This document shows positions 1 to 6,095 of a stretch of 6,162 nucleotides of DNA, in pieces. The notes beneath the pieces were generated by a model. It did no database searches. It was not told the DNA's origin and was given only the letters and a program-made list of their open reading frames with translations. Each line of letters begins with the position of its first letter. Position 1 is the first letter of the stretch. Where the stretch lies: contig JAEMSB010000303.1 of assembly GCA_016463045.1 (NCBI GenBank), positions 1 through 6,162 of the forward strand. The letters run 5' to 3'. The translations under genes and the position numbers were made by a program. The stretch is from Niveispirillum sp. (GTDB lineage Bacteria; Pseudomonadota; Alphaproteobacteria; Azospirillales; Azospirillaceae).

Positions 1-731
1 GGCTGTTCGACCGTTTCCCCTGTCAGCGGGTCTTTGCCCTGCATAACTGGCCCGACCTGCCGGCCCACCATGTCGCCACCCGCCCCGGCCCGATCATGGC
101 CGCCGCCGACAAGTTTGAGATTGTGGTGAAGGGCAAGGGCGGCCATGCCGCCATGCCGCATGTCACGCCCGATGCCATCCTGGCAGCCAGTGAGATGGTC
201 GGGCAGCTCAACACCATCATCGCCCGCCGCATCCCGCCCATGGCGACCGCGGTCCTTTCCGTCACCCGCATCGCTGGCGGCCATGCCCACAATGTCATCC
301 CCGCCGCCGTCACCCTGGGCGGGACCGTCCGCAGCTTCGACCCCGCCATTCAGGACAGGATCGAGGCCGCCCTGCGTCAGGTGGTGGAGGGTGTGGCGCT
401 TGCCCATGGCGTGACGGTGGATGTCACCTATGATCGCTATTACCCCGCTACCATCAATGATGCCGATGCCGCCGCTGCCGCGCTGGACGTGGCGGCAAAG
501 GTAGCAGCTCACGCCTTCAAGGCACCGGAACCGGCCTTCACCTCGGAAGATTTCGCCTTCATGCTGCAGGCGACCCAGGGTGCCTATCTCTGGCTGGGCC
601 AGGGGGCGGAACATGGGCAAAGCGCCTGCGGCAGCCCGCTGCACCATCCCCATTATGATTTCAACGACGCCATCATCCCCACAGGCATCCGCCTGCATGC
701 GGGGCTGGTGGAGGCGTATCTTCGCGCCTGA
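1..731 (+). CDS. M20-family amidohydrolase (hippurate / N-acyl-amino-acid hydrolase type), 5' end cut by window
   Basis: The open frame enters at position 3 and runs to TGA at 729-731, giving 242 C-terminal residues. The family consists of cytoplasmic metal-dependent hydrolases that cleave the amide bond of N-acyl amino acids such as hippurate. Visible landmarks in order are LHNWPD (residues 13-18 of the fragment), whose His matches a metal ligand in M20D enzymes; MAAADKFEIVVKGKGGHAA, the start of the inserted dimerisation domain with its GGHAAMPH motif; TSEDFAFM; and HHPHYDFND (nt 642-668), which holds the last metal-ligand His. The N-terminal metal motifs (CGHD-type and the PAEE-type glutamates) should lie upstream of the window, so the missing part is probably about 140-150 residues. 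The ATG at 96 is internal, because the HNWP motif precedes it in the same frame. The exact substrate cannot be read from the sequence. I see no terminator in the 114 bases before the next gene. Confidence 0.9.
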   Translation, partial: LFDRFPCQRVFALHNWPDLPAHHVATRPGPIMAAADKFEIVVKGKGGHAAMPHVTPDAILAASEMVGQLNTIIARRIPPMATAVLSVTRIAGGHAHNVIPAAVTLGGTVRSFDPAIQDRIEAALRQVVEGVALAHGVTVDVTYDRYYPATINDADAAAAALDVAAKVAAHAFKAPEPAFTSEDFAFMLQATQGAYLWLGQGAEHGQSACGSPLHHPHYDFNDAIIPTGIRLHAGLVEAYLRA

Positions 732-771
732 CCATCCACGGACGCATGCCATGTCCTGATTTGCGGTTTCT

Positions 772-806
772 ATGTCATTCAAGACATGACGGATCGGGCC
801 TATTCT
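772..806 (+). promoter_or_regulatory. Candidate SDR promoter overlapped by a short palindrome
   Basis: A palindrome ATGTC-ATTCAA-GACAT occupies 772-787. It overlaps a possible -35 hexamer TTCAAG (778-783; 3 of 6 consensus bases), followed after 17 bp by TATTCT (801-806; 4 of 6 bases of TATAAT). A start near 812 would give a leader of about 34 bases before the ATG at 846. A dyad over the -35 box is a usual position for a regulator site, and the GlxA-type regulator two bases beyond the end of the SDR is the obvious candidate. The hexamer matches are modest, so this is inference. Confidence 0.35.
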
Positions 807-845
807 TCTCTCATCACCCCCTGACGGGGCGTATCGGAGAAAAAA

Positions 846-1646
846 ATGAGCACGCAGAATTCCAAGGGCACGGCACTGATTACGGGCGCATCCGCCGGCA
901 TCGGCGCCACTTATGCTGACCGTCTGGCCCGCCGCGGTTATGATTTGATCCTGGTGGCGCGTGATGCCGCCCGACTGGAAGCGCTGGCCCTGCGCCTGCG
1001 CACGCAAACGGGCCGCACGGTTGATGTCCTGCCCGCCGATCTGGGCAGTGCTGCCGGGCAGGATATCGTCGCCAACCGGCTGGTCAGCGATGGGGCCATC
1101 GCCCTGATCGTCAATAATGCCGGCCTGGGCCCCAACGGTCCGGCACTGACCAGAGCGCCCACCGCCTAAGACGCCATGCTGGCCCTCAACGTGGCAGCGG
1201 TACAGCGCCTGACCCTGACCGCCGCCCATGTCTTCGCGGCCAAGGGGGCCGGGACCATCATCAATATCGCGTCCGCCGTTGCATTGCTGCCGGAACGGTT
1301 CAATGGCCCCTATGTCGCCACCAAGGCCTTCGTCCTGGCCCTGACACAGGCTCTGGCCGCCGAAACCGCCGGCAAGGGCGTGACCTTCCAGGCGGTCCTG
1401 CCCGGCTACACAAGGACGGAGATTTTCGAACGTGCCGGCATCGACCCGTCCGTCCTACCGCAGGACATGGTTATGGAAGTGGGCGATCTGGTGGATGCCG
1501 CCCTTTCCGGCCTGGATCAGGGTGAGTTGGTGACCATCCCCTCACTGCCCGAGCCCGCCGACTGGCAGGCGCTGGAGGCCGCGCGGATGAAGATCGCTGG
1601 CAATGCGTCCCGCAACAAGCCAGCGGCCCGGTTCGGCGTGGCGTAA
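846..1646 (+). pseudogene. Short-chain dehydrogenase/reductase (SDR) interrupted by an in-frame TAA at codon 108
   Basis: Classical SDRs are NAD(P)-dependent oxidoreductases of about 250-270 residues, and this frame spans 266 codons plus stop. The start is ATG 846, preceded by GGAG six bases upstream. The N-terminal half has the cofactor motif TGASAGIG (residues 13-20) and NNAG (90-93). TAA at 1167-1169 then replaces codon 108. The same frame continues without any shift through LALNV (Asn115), Ser143 in INIASA, and Tyr156/Lys160 in YVATK, with the normal Ser-Tyr-Lys spacing, and ends GVA at TAA 1644-1646. Everything needed for catalysis therefore survives on both sides of one nonsense codon. 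A 107-residue product would keep part of the Rossmann fold but lack the catalytic residues. The in-frame ATG at 1176 has no visible Shine-Dalgarno sequence. This could be a recent pseudogene, a sequencing error or a readthrough case. The substrate is unknown. Confidence 0.85.
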
Positions 1647-1656
1647 CTTCACGCCG
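1634..1656. terminator. Weak hairpin across the two converging stop codons
   Basis: GGCGT (1640-1644) pairs with ACGCC (1651-1655) across a six-base loop. Alternatively CGGCGT (1634-1639) pairs with the same right side, ACGCCG (1651-1656). The hairpin covers the stop of the SDR (plus strand) and the stop of the GlxA-type regulator (minus strand). There is no T-tract on either strand, so it is not a classic intrinsic terminator. It may still help separate the converging transcripts. Confidence 0.25.
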
Positions 1657-2602
1657 TTCCCACATGGCGTTCATGATCGGCCAGCCGTCGCATCACCTGC
1701 GGTGGCTGGCCGAAGCTGCGCAGGAAGGCGCGGCGCATGCGCTCGCGGTCGGCAAAGCCGGTTTCGCGGGCGATCACCTCCATCGGGTGGCGGCCTTCCT
1801 CCATCATGGCCCGCGCCACCCCCAGCCGCAGATGTTCCACGGCTTTTGCGGGCGATTGCCCCGTCTCCTGCCGGAACACGCGGCTGAACTGCCGGGGCGA
1901 CAGGCTGGCCGCCTCTGCCAGTTCCTCCACCGACAATTCGTTGCGCAGGTTCTCCTTGGCATAGGTCAGGGCGCGGCGCACCCGGTCCGACTTCGGCTCC
2001 AGTTCCAGCAGGGTGGAGAATTGCGACTGCCCGCCGGGCCGGCGCAGATAGACCACCATGGCCCGCGCCACCGATCGCGCCATCTCCCGGCCCAGATCCT
2101 CCTCCAGCAGGGCGAGGGCTAGGTCGATGCCCGCACTCATCCCGGCGGAGGTCCAGAGATTGCCATCCTGGATGAATATCCGATCCTCCTCCACCCGCAC
2201 CTTGGGAAACCTTGTGGCCAGCGACCGTGCATGGCCCCAATGGGTGGTGGCCCGGCGGCCATCCAGCAGGCCGGCCTCAGCCAGCAGGAAGGCGCCGGTA
2301 CAGATGCCCGCCACCCGGCGCGACCGCGTCGATGCCGTGCGCAGATAGTCCAGCAGGGCCGGCGGTGCGGGCTTGGCCAGCAGCGACCCGGTCGTGATGG
2401 TGGTGTCGTGGAACACGTCCCCCACCGCCGCCGTCTCAATCCCGAAACCCAGCGAGTTGCGAACCCGTCCGCCCGTATCAGACAGCATGTGGATGTCGTA
2501 ATGCGCCTGGCCGCTCAGCAGGTTGGCCAGTTCGAACACCGAAAGGGCGGCCAGCCCCATGACCTGGAACCCATCGAACACCAGGAAGCCGACGCTGCGC
2601 AT
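1649..2602 (-). CDS. GlxA/FtrA-type AraC-family transcriptional regulator
   Basis: The 317-residue protein has the usual two-part build and length of this family. Residues about 1-170 form a DJ-1/PfpI-like (class I glutamine amidotransferase-like) domain, with the nucleophile-elbow sequence GICTGAFLLAEAG (Cys101 within it), TTHW (119-122) and TSAGMSAGIDLAL (151-163). Residues about 205-305 form the AraC DNA-binding domain. Its first helix-turn-helix is around SVEELAEAASLSPRQFSRVF (224-243), and its second is around EVIARETGFADRERMRRAF (275-293). In this family the N-terminal domain usually senses a small molecule rather than acting as an enzyme. The ATG at 2602 begins MRSVGFLVFDGF, the expected first strand; its Shine-Dalgarno match is poor (only TAGG about 9 bases upstream). 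The gene converges on the SDR with a 2-base gap. GlxA-type regulators often sit beside SDR genes, so the SDR is a likely target. The ligand is unknown. Confidence 0.93.
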   Translation of the reverse strand: MRSVGFLVFDGFQVMGLAALSVFELANLLSGQAHYDIHMLSDTGGRVRNSLGFGIETAAVGDVFHDTTITTGSLLAKPAPPALLDYLRTASTRSRRVAGICTGAFLLAEAGLLDGRRATTHWGHARSLATRFPKVRVEEDRIFIQDGNLWTSAGMSAGIDLALALLEEDLGREMARSVARAMVVYLRRPGGQSQFSTLLELEPKSDRVRRALTYAKENLRNELSVEELAEAASLSPRQFSRVFRQETGQSPAKAVEHLRLGVARAMMEEGRHPMEVIARETGFADRERMRRAFLRSFGQPPQVMRRLADHERHVGTA

Positions 2603-2636
2603 GACCCAAAACCTACATAAGCCTTAAAAAAAGACA

Positions 2637-2666
2637 AGGATGGGCATCGGCAGCAAGAGCTGTCAA
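2637..2666 (-). promoter_or_regulatory. Candidate promoter for the GlxA-type regulator
   Basis: On the minus strand a perfect TTGACA (2666-2661) is followed after 18 bp by CATCCT (2642-2637), which shares three of six bases with TATAAT. A transcript would start near 2630, about 28 bases before the ATG at 2602. This would let the regulator be expressed apart from the aldolase operon that ends 89 bases upstream. I found no strong intrinsic terminator in that gap, so readthrough from the operon is also possible. The -35 match is good and the -10 is weak. Confidence 0.35.
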
Positions 2667-2691
2667 CACCCACCTGTCCCTTTGGCGTCAA

Positions 2692-3723
2692 TCAGGCCCG
2701 TTGCTTCAGCAGGTCCAGCGCCACATCGACAATCATGTCCTCCTGACCGCCAACCATCTTGCGCCGGCCCAGTTCCACCAGGATGGCGCGCGTGTCGATG
2801 CCGTACTCGTTGGCGGCCTTTTCAGCATGGCGCAGGAAACTGGAATAGACCCCGGCATAGCCCAGCGCCAAGGTTTCACGGTCCACGCGCACGGGTCGGT
2901 CCTGCAGGGGTCGCACCAGATCCTCCGCCGCGTCCATCAGGGCGTTGACGTCGCAGCCATGGTTCCAGCCCTTGCGGTCGGCAGCGGCGATGAACACTTC
3001 CAGCGGGGCATTGCCGGCTCCGGCGCCCATGCCCGTCAGACTGGCATCAATGCGCACCGCCCCTTCCTGGGCCGCCACGATGGAGTTCGCCACGCCCAGC
3101 GACAGGTTGTGGTGGGCATGGATGCCGCGCTGCGTGTCCGGCTTCAGCACCTTGTCATAGGCGCGCAGACGGTCGCGCACGCCGTCCATGTCCAGGGCTC
3201 CGCCGCTGTCGGTGACATAGACGCACTGCGCGCCATAGCTTTCCATCAGCCTGGCCTGACCTGCCAGCCGCTCCGGCTCGATCATATGGCTCATCATCAG
3301 GAAGCCGGCGACATCCATGCCCAGGTCGCGGGCGATGCCGATATGCTGCTTGGAAACATCCGCCTCTGTGCAATGTGTTGCCACCCGCACTGACCGCACA
3401 CCCAGATCATAGGCGCGGCGCAGTTCGTCCGCCGTGCCTACGCCCGGCAGGATCAGGGTGGTCAGCACCGACCGCGTCAGGACCGACGCGACCGCCTCCA
3501 GCCATTCCCAATCCGTGTGAGCGCCAAAGCCATAGTTGAAGCTGGCGCCCGACAGGCCATCGCCATGCGCTACCTCAATGGCGTCCACGCCGGCGCGGTC
3601 CAGCGCCTGGGCGATGGCCTTCACATGATCCAGGCCGTACATGTGCCGGATGGCGTGCATGCCGTCGCGCAGGGTGACGTCCTGGATGTAAAGCTTGTCC
3701 GTCTGGGGATTGAAGCCGGTCAT
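2692..3723 (-). CDS. dmpG: 4-hydroxy-2-oxovalerate aldolase (DmpG/BphI/MhpE type)
   Basis: The enzyme splits 4-hydroxy-2-oxovalerate into pyruvate and acetaldehyde using a divalent metal. The 343 residues match the family length. The TIM-barrel start QDVTLRDGMHAIRH (14-27) carries Arg19, the metal ligand Asp20 and His23. GIHAHHNLSLG (200-210) gives metal-ligand histidines 202 and 204. Tyr293 in GVYSSFLRHAEKAA starts the C-terminal region that contacts the partner dehydrogenase. No key residue is missing. The ATG at 3723 overlaps the stop of the dehydrogenase gene as ATGA and has its own Shine-Dalgarno GGAGGA (3736-3731), so the two are translationally coupled and probably made in similar amounts. 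In characterised homologues the two proteins form a complex that channels acetaldehyde. The usual partner genes (2-hydroxypentadienoate hydratase, ring-cleavage dioxygenase) are not in the window. The names mhpE, bphI and dmpG refer to the same family. Confidence 0.96.
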   Translation of the reverse strand: MTGFNPQTDKLYIQDVTLRDGMHAIRHMYGLDHVKAIAQALDRAGVDAIEVAHGDGLSGASFNYGFGAHTDWEWLEAVASVLTRSVLTTLILPGVGTADELRRAYDLGVRSVRVATHCTEADVSKQHIGIARDLGMDVAGFLMMSHMIEPERLAGQARLMESYGAQCVYVTDSGGALDMDGVRDRLRAYDKVLKPDTQRGIHAHHNLSLGVANSIVAAQEGAVRIDASLTGMGAGAGNAPLEVFIAAADRKGWNHGCDVNALMDAAEDLVRPLQDRPVRVDRETLALGYAGVYSSFLRHAEKAANEYGIDTRAILVELGRRKMVGGQEDMIVDVALDLLKQRA

Positions 3724-4661
3724 GCCGCGTTCCTCCGCGCTGCGATACGGCGGGCCAGCATGTCGCCCGTCGCCTTGGCCGCTGCCGTCATGATGTCCAG
3801 ATTGCCGGAATAGGTGGCCAGATAGTCTCCGGCCCCTTCAACCTCCAGGAAGATGGAGGTCTTCAGGCCGGTGAATTCGCCCTGGCCGGGGATCTTTAGG
3901 CGGTTATTGTCGCCGAAGCGCTCGAACTGTACTTCCTGCTTCAGCCGGTATCCCGGCACATAGGCGCGTACCTTTTCCACCATGGCATGTACGGCGGCCC
4001 GGATCGTCTCTTCATCCGCCCCTTCCGACAGGGTGAAGACCGTGTCGCGCATGATCATGGGCGGTTCGGCAGGGTTCAGGATGATGATGGCCTTGCCCCG
4101 CGTGGCACCGCCCACCTGTTCAATGGCCCGCGCCGTTGTGCGCGTGAACTCATCAATATTGGCGCGGGTGCCGGGGCCGGCGGATTTGGATGCGACGGAG
4201 GCCACGATCTCCGCATAGTGAACCTTGGCCACGCTGGACACGGCGGCCACCATGGGGATGGTCGCCTGCCCGCCGCAGGTCACCATGTTCATGTTCCCCT
4301 GTTCCAGATGCGCATCCAGGTTCACGGGCGGCACCACGAAGGGGCCAATGGCGGCGGGCGTCAGGTCGATCACCTTCTTGCCATCGGCGCGCAGGGCGGC
4401 ATCATGCACCTTGTGCGCATAGGCTGAGGTGGCGTCGAATACGATGTCAATCTCGGGATAGCAAGGCAGCGCCTTCAACCCCTCCAGCCCCTCATGCGTG
4501 GTCACGACCCCGCGTTCGCGCGCCAGGGCCAGCCCTTCGGACGCGGCATCGATGCCGACAACCGCCGCCAGCTCCATATCCTTGGGATATTTCACCATTT
4601 TGATCATCAGGTCGGTGCCGATATTGCCCGACCCGATGATCGCCGCCTTCACCTTGCCCAC
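3720..4661 (-). CDS. dmpF: Acetaldehyde dehydrogenase, acetylating (DmpF/BphJ/MhpF type)
   Basis: The enzyme oxidises acetaldehyde with NAD+ and coenzyme A to acetyl-CoA, the last step of meta-cleavage routes. From the GTG start the protein has 313 residues, close to the roughly 310 of the family. Landmarks are the NAD-binding KAAIIGSGNIGTDLMIKM (5-22), the catalytic Cys129 in MVTCGGQATIPMV, and near the C-terminus GNLDIMTAAAKATGD. The frame is open back to an ATG at 4775, but I chose GTG 4661. It is preceded by a strong Shine-Dalgarno GGGAGGA (4675-4669) seven bases away, and MGKVKAAIIGSG is how homologues begin; the 38 extra residues of the longer frame are Pro/Arg-rich and unlike the family. 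The stop overlaps the aldolase start (ATGA). It is the first gene of the operon, with a 237-base region upstream that carries dyads and the ilvE terminator. Confidence 0.95.
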   Translation of the reverse strand: MGKVKAAIIGSGNIGTDLMIKMVKYPKDMELAAVVGIDAASEGLALARERGVVTTHEGLEGLKALPCYPEIDIVFDATSAYAHKVHDAALRADGKKVIDLTPAAIGPFVVPPVNLDAHLEQGNMNMVTCGGQATIPMVAAVSSVAKVHYAEIVASVASKSAGPGTRANIDEFTRTTARAIEQVGGATRGKAIIILNPAEPPMIMRDTVFTLSEGADEETIRAAVHAMVEKVRAYVPGYRLKQEVQFERFGDNNRLKIPGQGEFTGLKTSIFLEVEGAGDYLATYSGNLDIMTAAAKATGDMLARRIAARRNAA

Positions 4662-4668
4662 GTGGGGT

Positions 4669-4675
4669 TCCTCCC
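4669..4675 (-). promoter_or_regulatory. Shine-Dalgarno site that fixes the GTG start of the dehydrogenase
   Basis: GGGAGGA on the minus strand lies seven bases before GTG (4661-4659). No comparable site precedes the upstream ATG at 4775. This decides the start of the acetaldehyde dehydrogenase and removes 38 residues from the longest frame. Confidence 0.85.
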
Positions 4676-4724
4676 TCTGCGATCCGGGGTTTCTCCGGCA
4701 GGGGGCGCCTCCCCGTCCGATCAA

Positions 4725-4754
4725 GGGGACGATAGGGCGGATAGGGAAGGGGGG
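4725..4754 (+). other. Four G-tracts (potential G-quadruplex) in the dehydrogenase leader
   Basis: G-runs at 4725-4728, 4735-4737, 4744-4746 and 4749-4754 are separated by loops of 6, 6 and 2 bases, which fits the usual G3+N1-7 pattern. Two of the runs sit in a repeated GATAGGG. The tract is on the strand opposite the operon transcript, so the RNA would be C-rich here. In a high-GC genome such a match can arise by chance. Confidence 0.3.
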
Positions 4755-4771
4755 CAAATTTTTGGACCACC

Positions 4772-4796
4772 ACAACTACCGTTGAATGGCAGTTGT
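4772..4796. promoter_or_regulatory. 25-bp imperfect palindrome, candidate operator of the dehydrogenase/aldolase operon
   Basis: ACAACTACC (4772-4780) and GGCAGTTGT (4788-4796) are inverted repeats matching at 8 of 9 positions, with a 7-base spacer. The site lies 111 bases upstream of the GTG start. Its size and symmetry suit a dimeric helix-turn-helix regulator. I could not identify clear -35 and -10 boxes beside it, so whether it activates or represses is unknown, and the regulator is not evident. Confidence 0.45.
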
Positions 4797-4813
4797 CGTA
4801 GGTCGGGTCGAGG

Positions 4814-4836
4814 CGCAAGCCGAGCCCTGACTTGCG
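4814..4836. promoter_or_regulatory. Second dyad (CGCAAG-N11-CTTGCG) upstream of the dehydrogenase/aldolase operon
   Basis: CGCAAG (4814-4819) and CTTGCG (4831-4836) form a perfect 6-bp inverted repeat around an 11-base spacer. The geometry resembles sites bound by dimeric activators such as LysR-type proteins, which favour an interrupted dyad with about 11 bases between arms. Its centre is about 41 bp, or four helical turns, from the centre of the palindrome at 4772-4796. It abuts the ilvE terminator. The binding protein is unknown. Confidence 0.35.
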
Positions 4837-4876
4837 AAAGAAAAACGCCGGGCCCCACCCAAGGGACCCGGCGTTT
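4836..4876 (-). terminator. Intrinsic terminator of ilvE
   Basis: The ten-base arms AAACGCCGGG (4843-4852) and CCCGGCGTTT (4867-4876) are perfectly complementary across a 14-base loop. Read on the minus strand, the stem is followed by TTTTTCTTT. It begins 22 bases after the ilvE stop, which is the expected position. It should end the ilvE transcript before the dehydrogenase/aldolase operon, making the two separate transcription units. Confidence 0.9.
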
Positions 4877-4898
4877 GAAATCCAACCGTTAAAACAGA

Positions 4899-5993
4899 TC
4901 AGAGGGCGACAACGTGGCGCCAGCCATGGGCGTCATCGGCCTGGCCGCGCTGAATGGCTGTCAGGCCCGCGCGCAGCTTGGTGGTGACAGGCCCCTCGAC
5001 AGCGCCGGAAATGGTGAATTCACCACCCTTGTGGCGCACGGTGCCGATGGCCGACACGACGGCGGCGGTGCCACAGGCAAACACTTCGCGCAAGGCACCC
5101 GACGCCGCATCTTCCTGCCACTGCTGGAAGGAGTACGGGCCTTCGACCACATTCATGCCCTGTGACCGGGCCAGCGTGATGATGCTGTCGCGGGTGATGC
5201 CGGGCAGGATGGTGCCGGTCAGGCCCGGCGTGCGCACGCTGCCATCCTCGAACACGAAGAAGACATTCATACCGCCCAGTTCCTCGACCCAGCGCTTTTC
5301 GGCGGCGTCCAGAAACACGACCTGATCGCAGCCATTGCGGATGGCCTCTGCCTGGGCGATCAGGCTGGCCGCATAATTGCCGCCACACTTGGCGGCACCG
5401 GTACCACCCGCCGCCGCGCGGGTATAATCCTGCGAGGCCCAGACGAAGACAGGCTTGGCCCCACCCTTGAAATAGGCACCTACGGGGCAGGCGATGACAC
5501 AGAAGATGTAGCTGCCCGCCGGCTTCACGCCCAGGAAGCTTTCATCGGCGAACATGAAGGGGCGCAGATACAGGCTGGCGCCGTCGCCACCGGGGATCCA
5601 GTCGACATCGGCGCGAACCAGGGTCTCCACCGCTTCCAGGAAAATCTCTTCCGGCAGGATCGGCATGGCCATGCGCTCTGCCGAACGCTGGAACCGGCGG
5701 GCATTTTCAAGCGGGCGGAACAGCAGGACCTGTCCATCGGCACCGCGATATGCCTTCATGCCTTCGAAGATTTCCTGTGCGTAGTGCAGGACGGCGGCGG
5801 CGGGATCGAGCGTGAAAGCCTCTCGTGCGCGCAGTTGCGCATCATGCCAGCCCTTTTCCGACGACCAGCGTACCGTGACCATGTGATCGGAGAAGATCTT
5901 GCCGAAGCCAGGATCGGCGATCAGCTTCGCCCGGACATCGGCGGGCGTCGGCGCGGGGTGCGGGACGGAACGGATTTCGATGCTGGCACTCAT
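4899..5993 (-). CDS. ilvE: Branched-chain amino acid aminotransferase (class IV, PLP-dependent)
   Basis: The enzyme interconverts leucine, isoleucine and valine with their 2-oxo acids using glutamate/2-oxoglutarate. It catalyses the last step of their synthesis and the first of their breakdown, in the cytoplasm. At 364 residues it fits the longer (eukaryote-like, group II) subfamily rather than the roughly 310-residue E. coli form. Landmarks are HYAQEIFEGMKAYR (70-83), FRPLENARRF (92-101), YLRPFMF (142-148), the PLP lysine Lys202 in GGTGAAKCGGNYAAS, EELGGMNVFF (237-246) with the glutamate expected to contact the PLP ring nitrogen, TGTILPGITRDS (259-270), and FACGTAAVVSAIG (305-317). All catalytic landmarks are intact. 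ATG 5993 starts MSASIEIRSVPHP and is the only sensible start; GGAG lies 11 bases upstream and AAGGG three bases upstream. The gene appears to be a single transcription unit with its own terminator. The 169 bases upstream hold two inverted repeats but no leader peptide rich in Leu, Ile or Val. Confidence 0.97.
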   Translation of the reverse strand: MSASIEIRSVPHPAPTPADVRAKLIADPGFGKIFSDHMVTVRWSSEKGWHDAQLRAREAFTLDPAAAVLHYAQEIFEGMKAYRGADGQVLLFRPLENARRFQRSAERMAMPILPEEIFLEAVETLVRADVDWIPGGDGASLYLRPFMFADESFLGVKPAGSYIFCVIACPVGAYFKGGAKPVFVWASQDYTRAAAGGTGAAKCGGNYAASLIAQAEAIRNGCDQVVFLDAAEKRWVEELGGMNVFFVFEDGSVRTPGLTGTILPGITRDSIITLARSQGMNVVEGPYSFQQWQEDAASGALREVFACGTAAVVSAIGTVRHKGGEFTISGAVEGPVTTKLRAGLTAIQRGQADDAHGWRHVVAL

Positions 5994-6041
5994 TTGCCCT
6001 TATTCTCCGAAATCTGGAAAGGCGCTGGGGAGTGGCGCAGA

Positions 6042-6068
6042 ATGGACCGAACCTGTGCCTGGGTCCAT
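6042..6068. promoter_or_regulatory. Inverted repeat in the ilvE upstream region
   Basis: ATGGACC (6042-6048) and GGTCCAT (6062-6068) are perfect inverted repeats with a 13-base spacer, starting 49 bases upstream of the ilvE ATG. It may be an operator or a leader hairpin. No promoter hexamers could be placed with confidence, since any distal promoter may lie at or beyond the window edge. Confidence 0.35.
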
Positions 6069-6095
6069 CCCCCGCGCAATCTTCGGGCATGACGA

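Noticed and set aside
1176..1646. Independent 156-residue gene starting at ATG 1176
   Set aside because: It is the C-terminal half of the SDR in the same frame, lacks a cofactor-binding domain and has no Shine-Dalgarno sequence. It is better explained as the far side of a nonsense codon.
1671..2240. 189-codon open frame on the minus strand inside the GlxA-type gene
   Set aside because: It is out of frame with the regulator and rich in Gly, Pro, Ala and Arg, as expected of a shadow frame. The motifs all lie in the other frame.
2603..2691. Hairpin GGCAGC/GCTGTC plus a T-run as a terminator after the aldolase
   Set aside because: On the transcribed (minus) strand the stem has an A-C mismatch, and the T-run starts about 17 bases beyond the stem, so it is not a convincing intrinsic terminator.
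2701..3393. 230-codon open frame on the plus strand, opposite the aldolase
   Set aside because: It lies wholly within the well-supported aldolase gene and shows no family motif. Long antisense frames are expected in high-GC genes.
4755..4769. Sigma-54-like GG...GC element (TGGTCC...TTTGC) on the minus strand upstream of the dehydrogenase
   Set aside because: The spacing between GG and GC is 11 bases, not the required 10, and the rest of the consensus fits poorly.
5842..6090. 82-codon minus-strand frame as an ilvE leader peptide
   Set aside because: It has no run of Leu, Ile or Val codons, overlaps ilvE by about 150 bases and has no good ribosome site.
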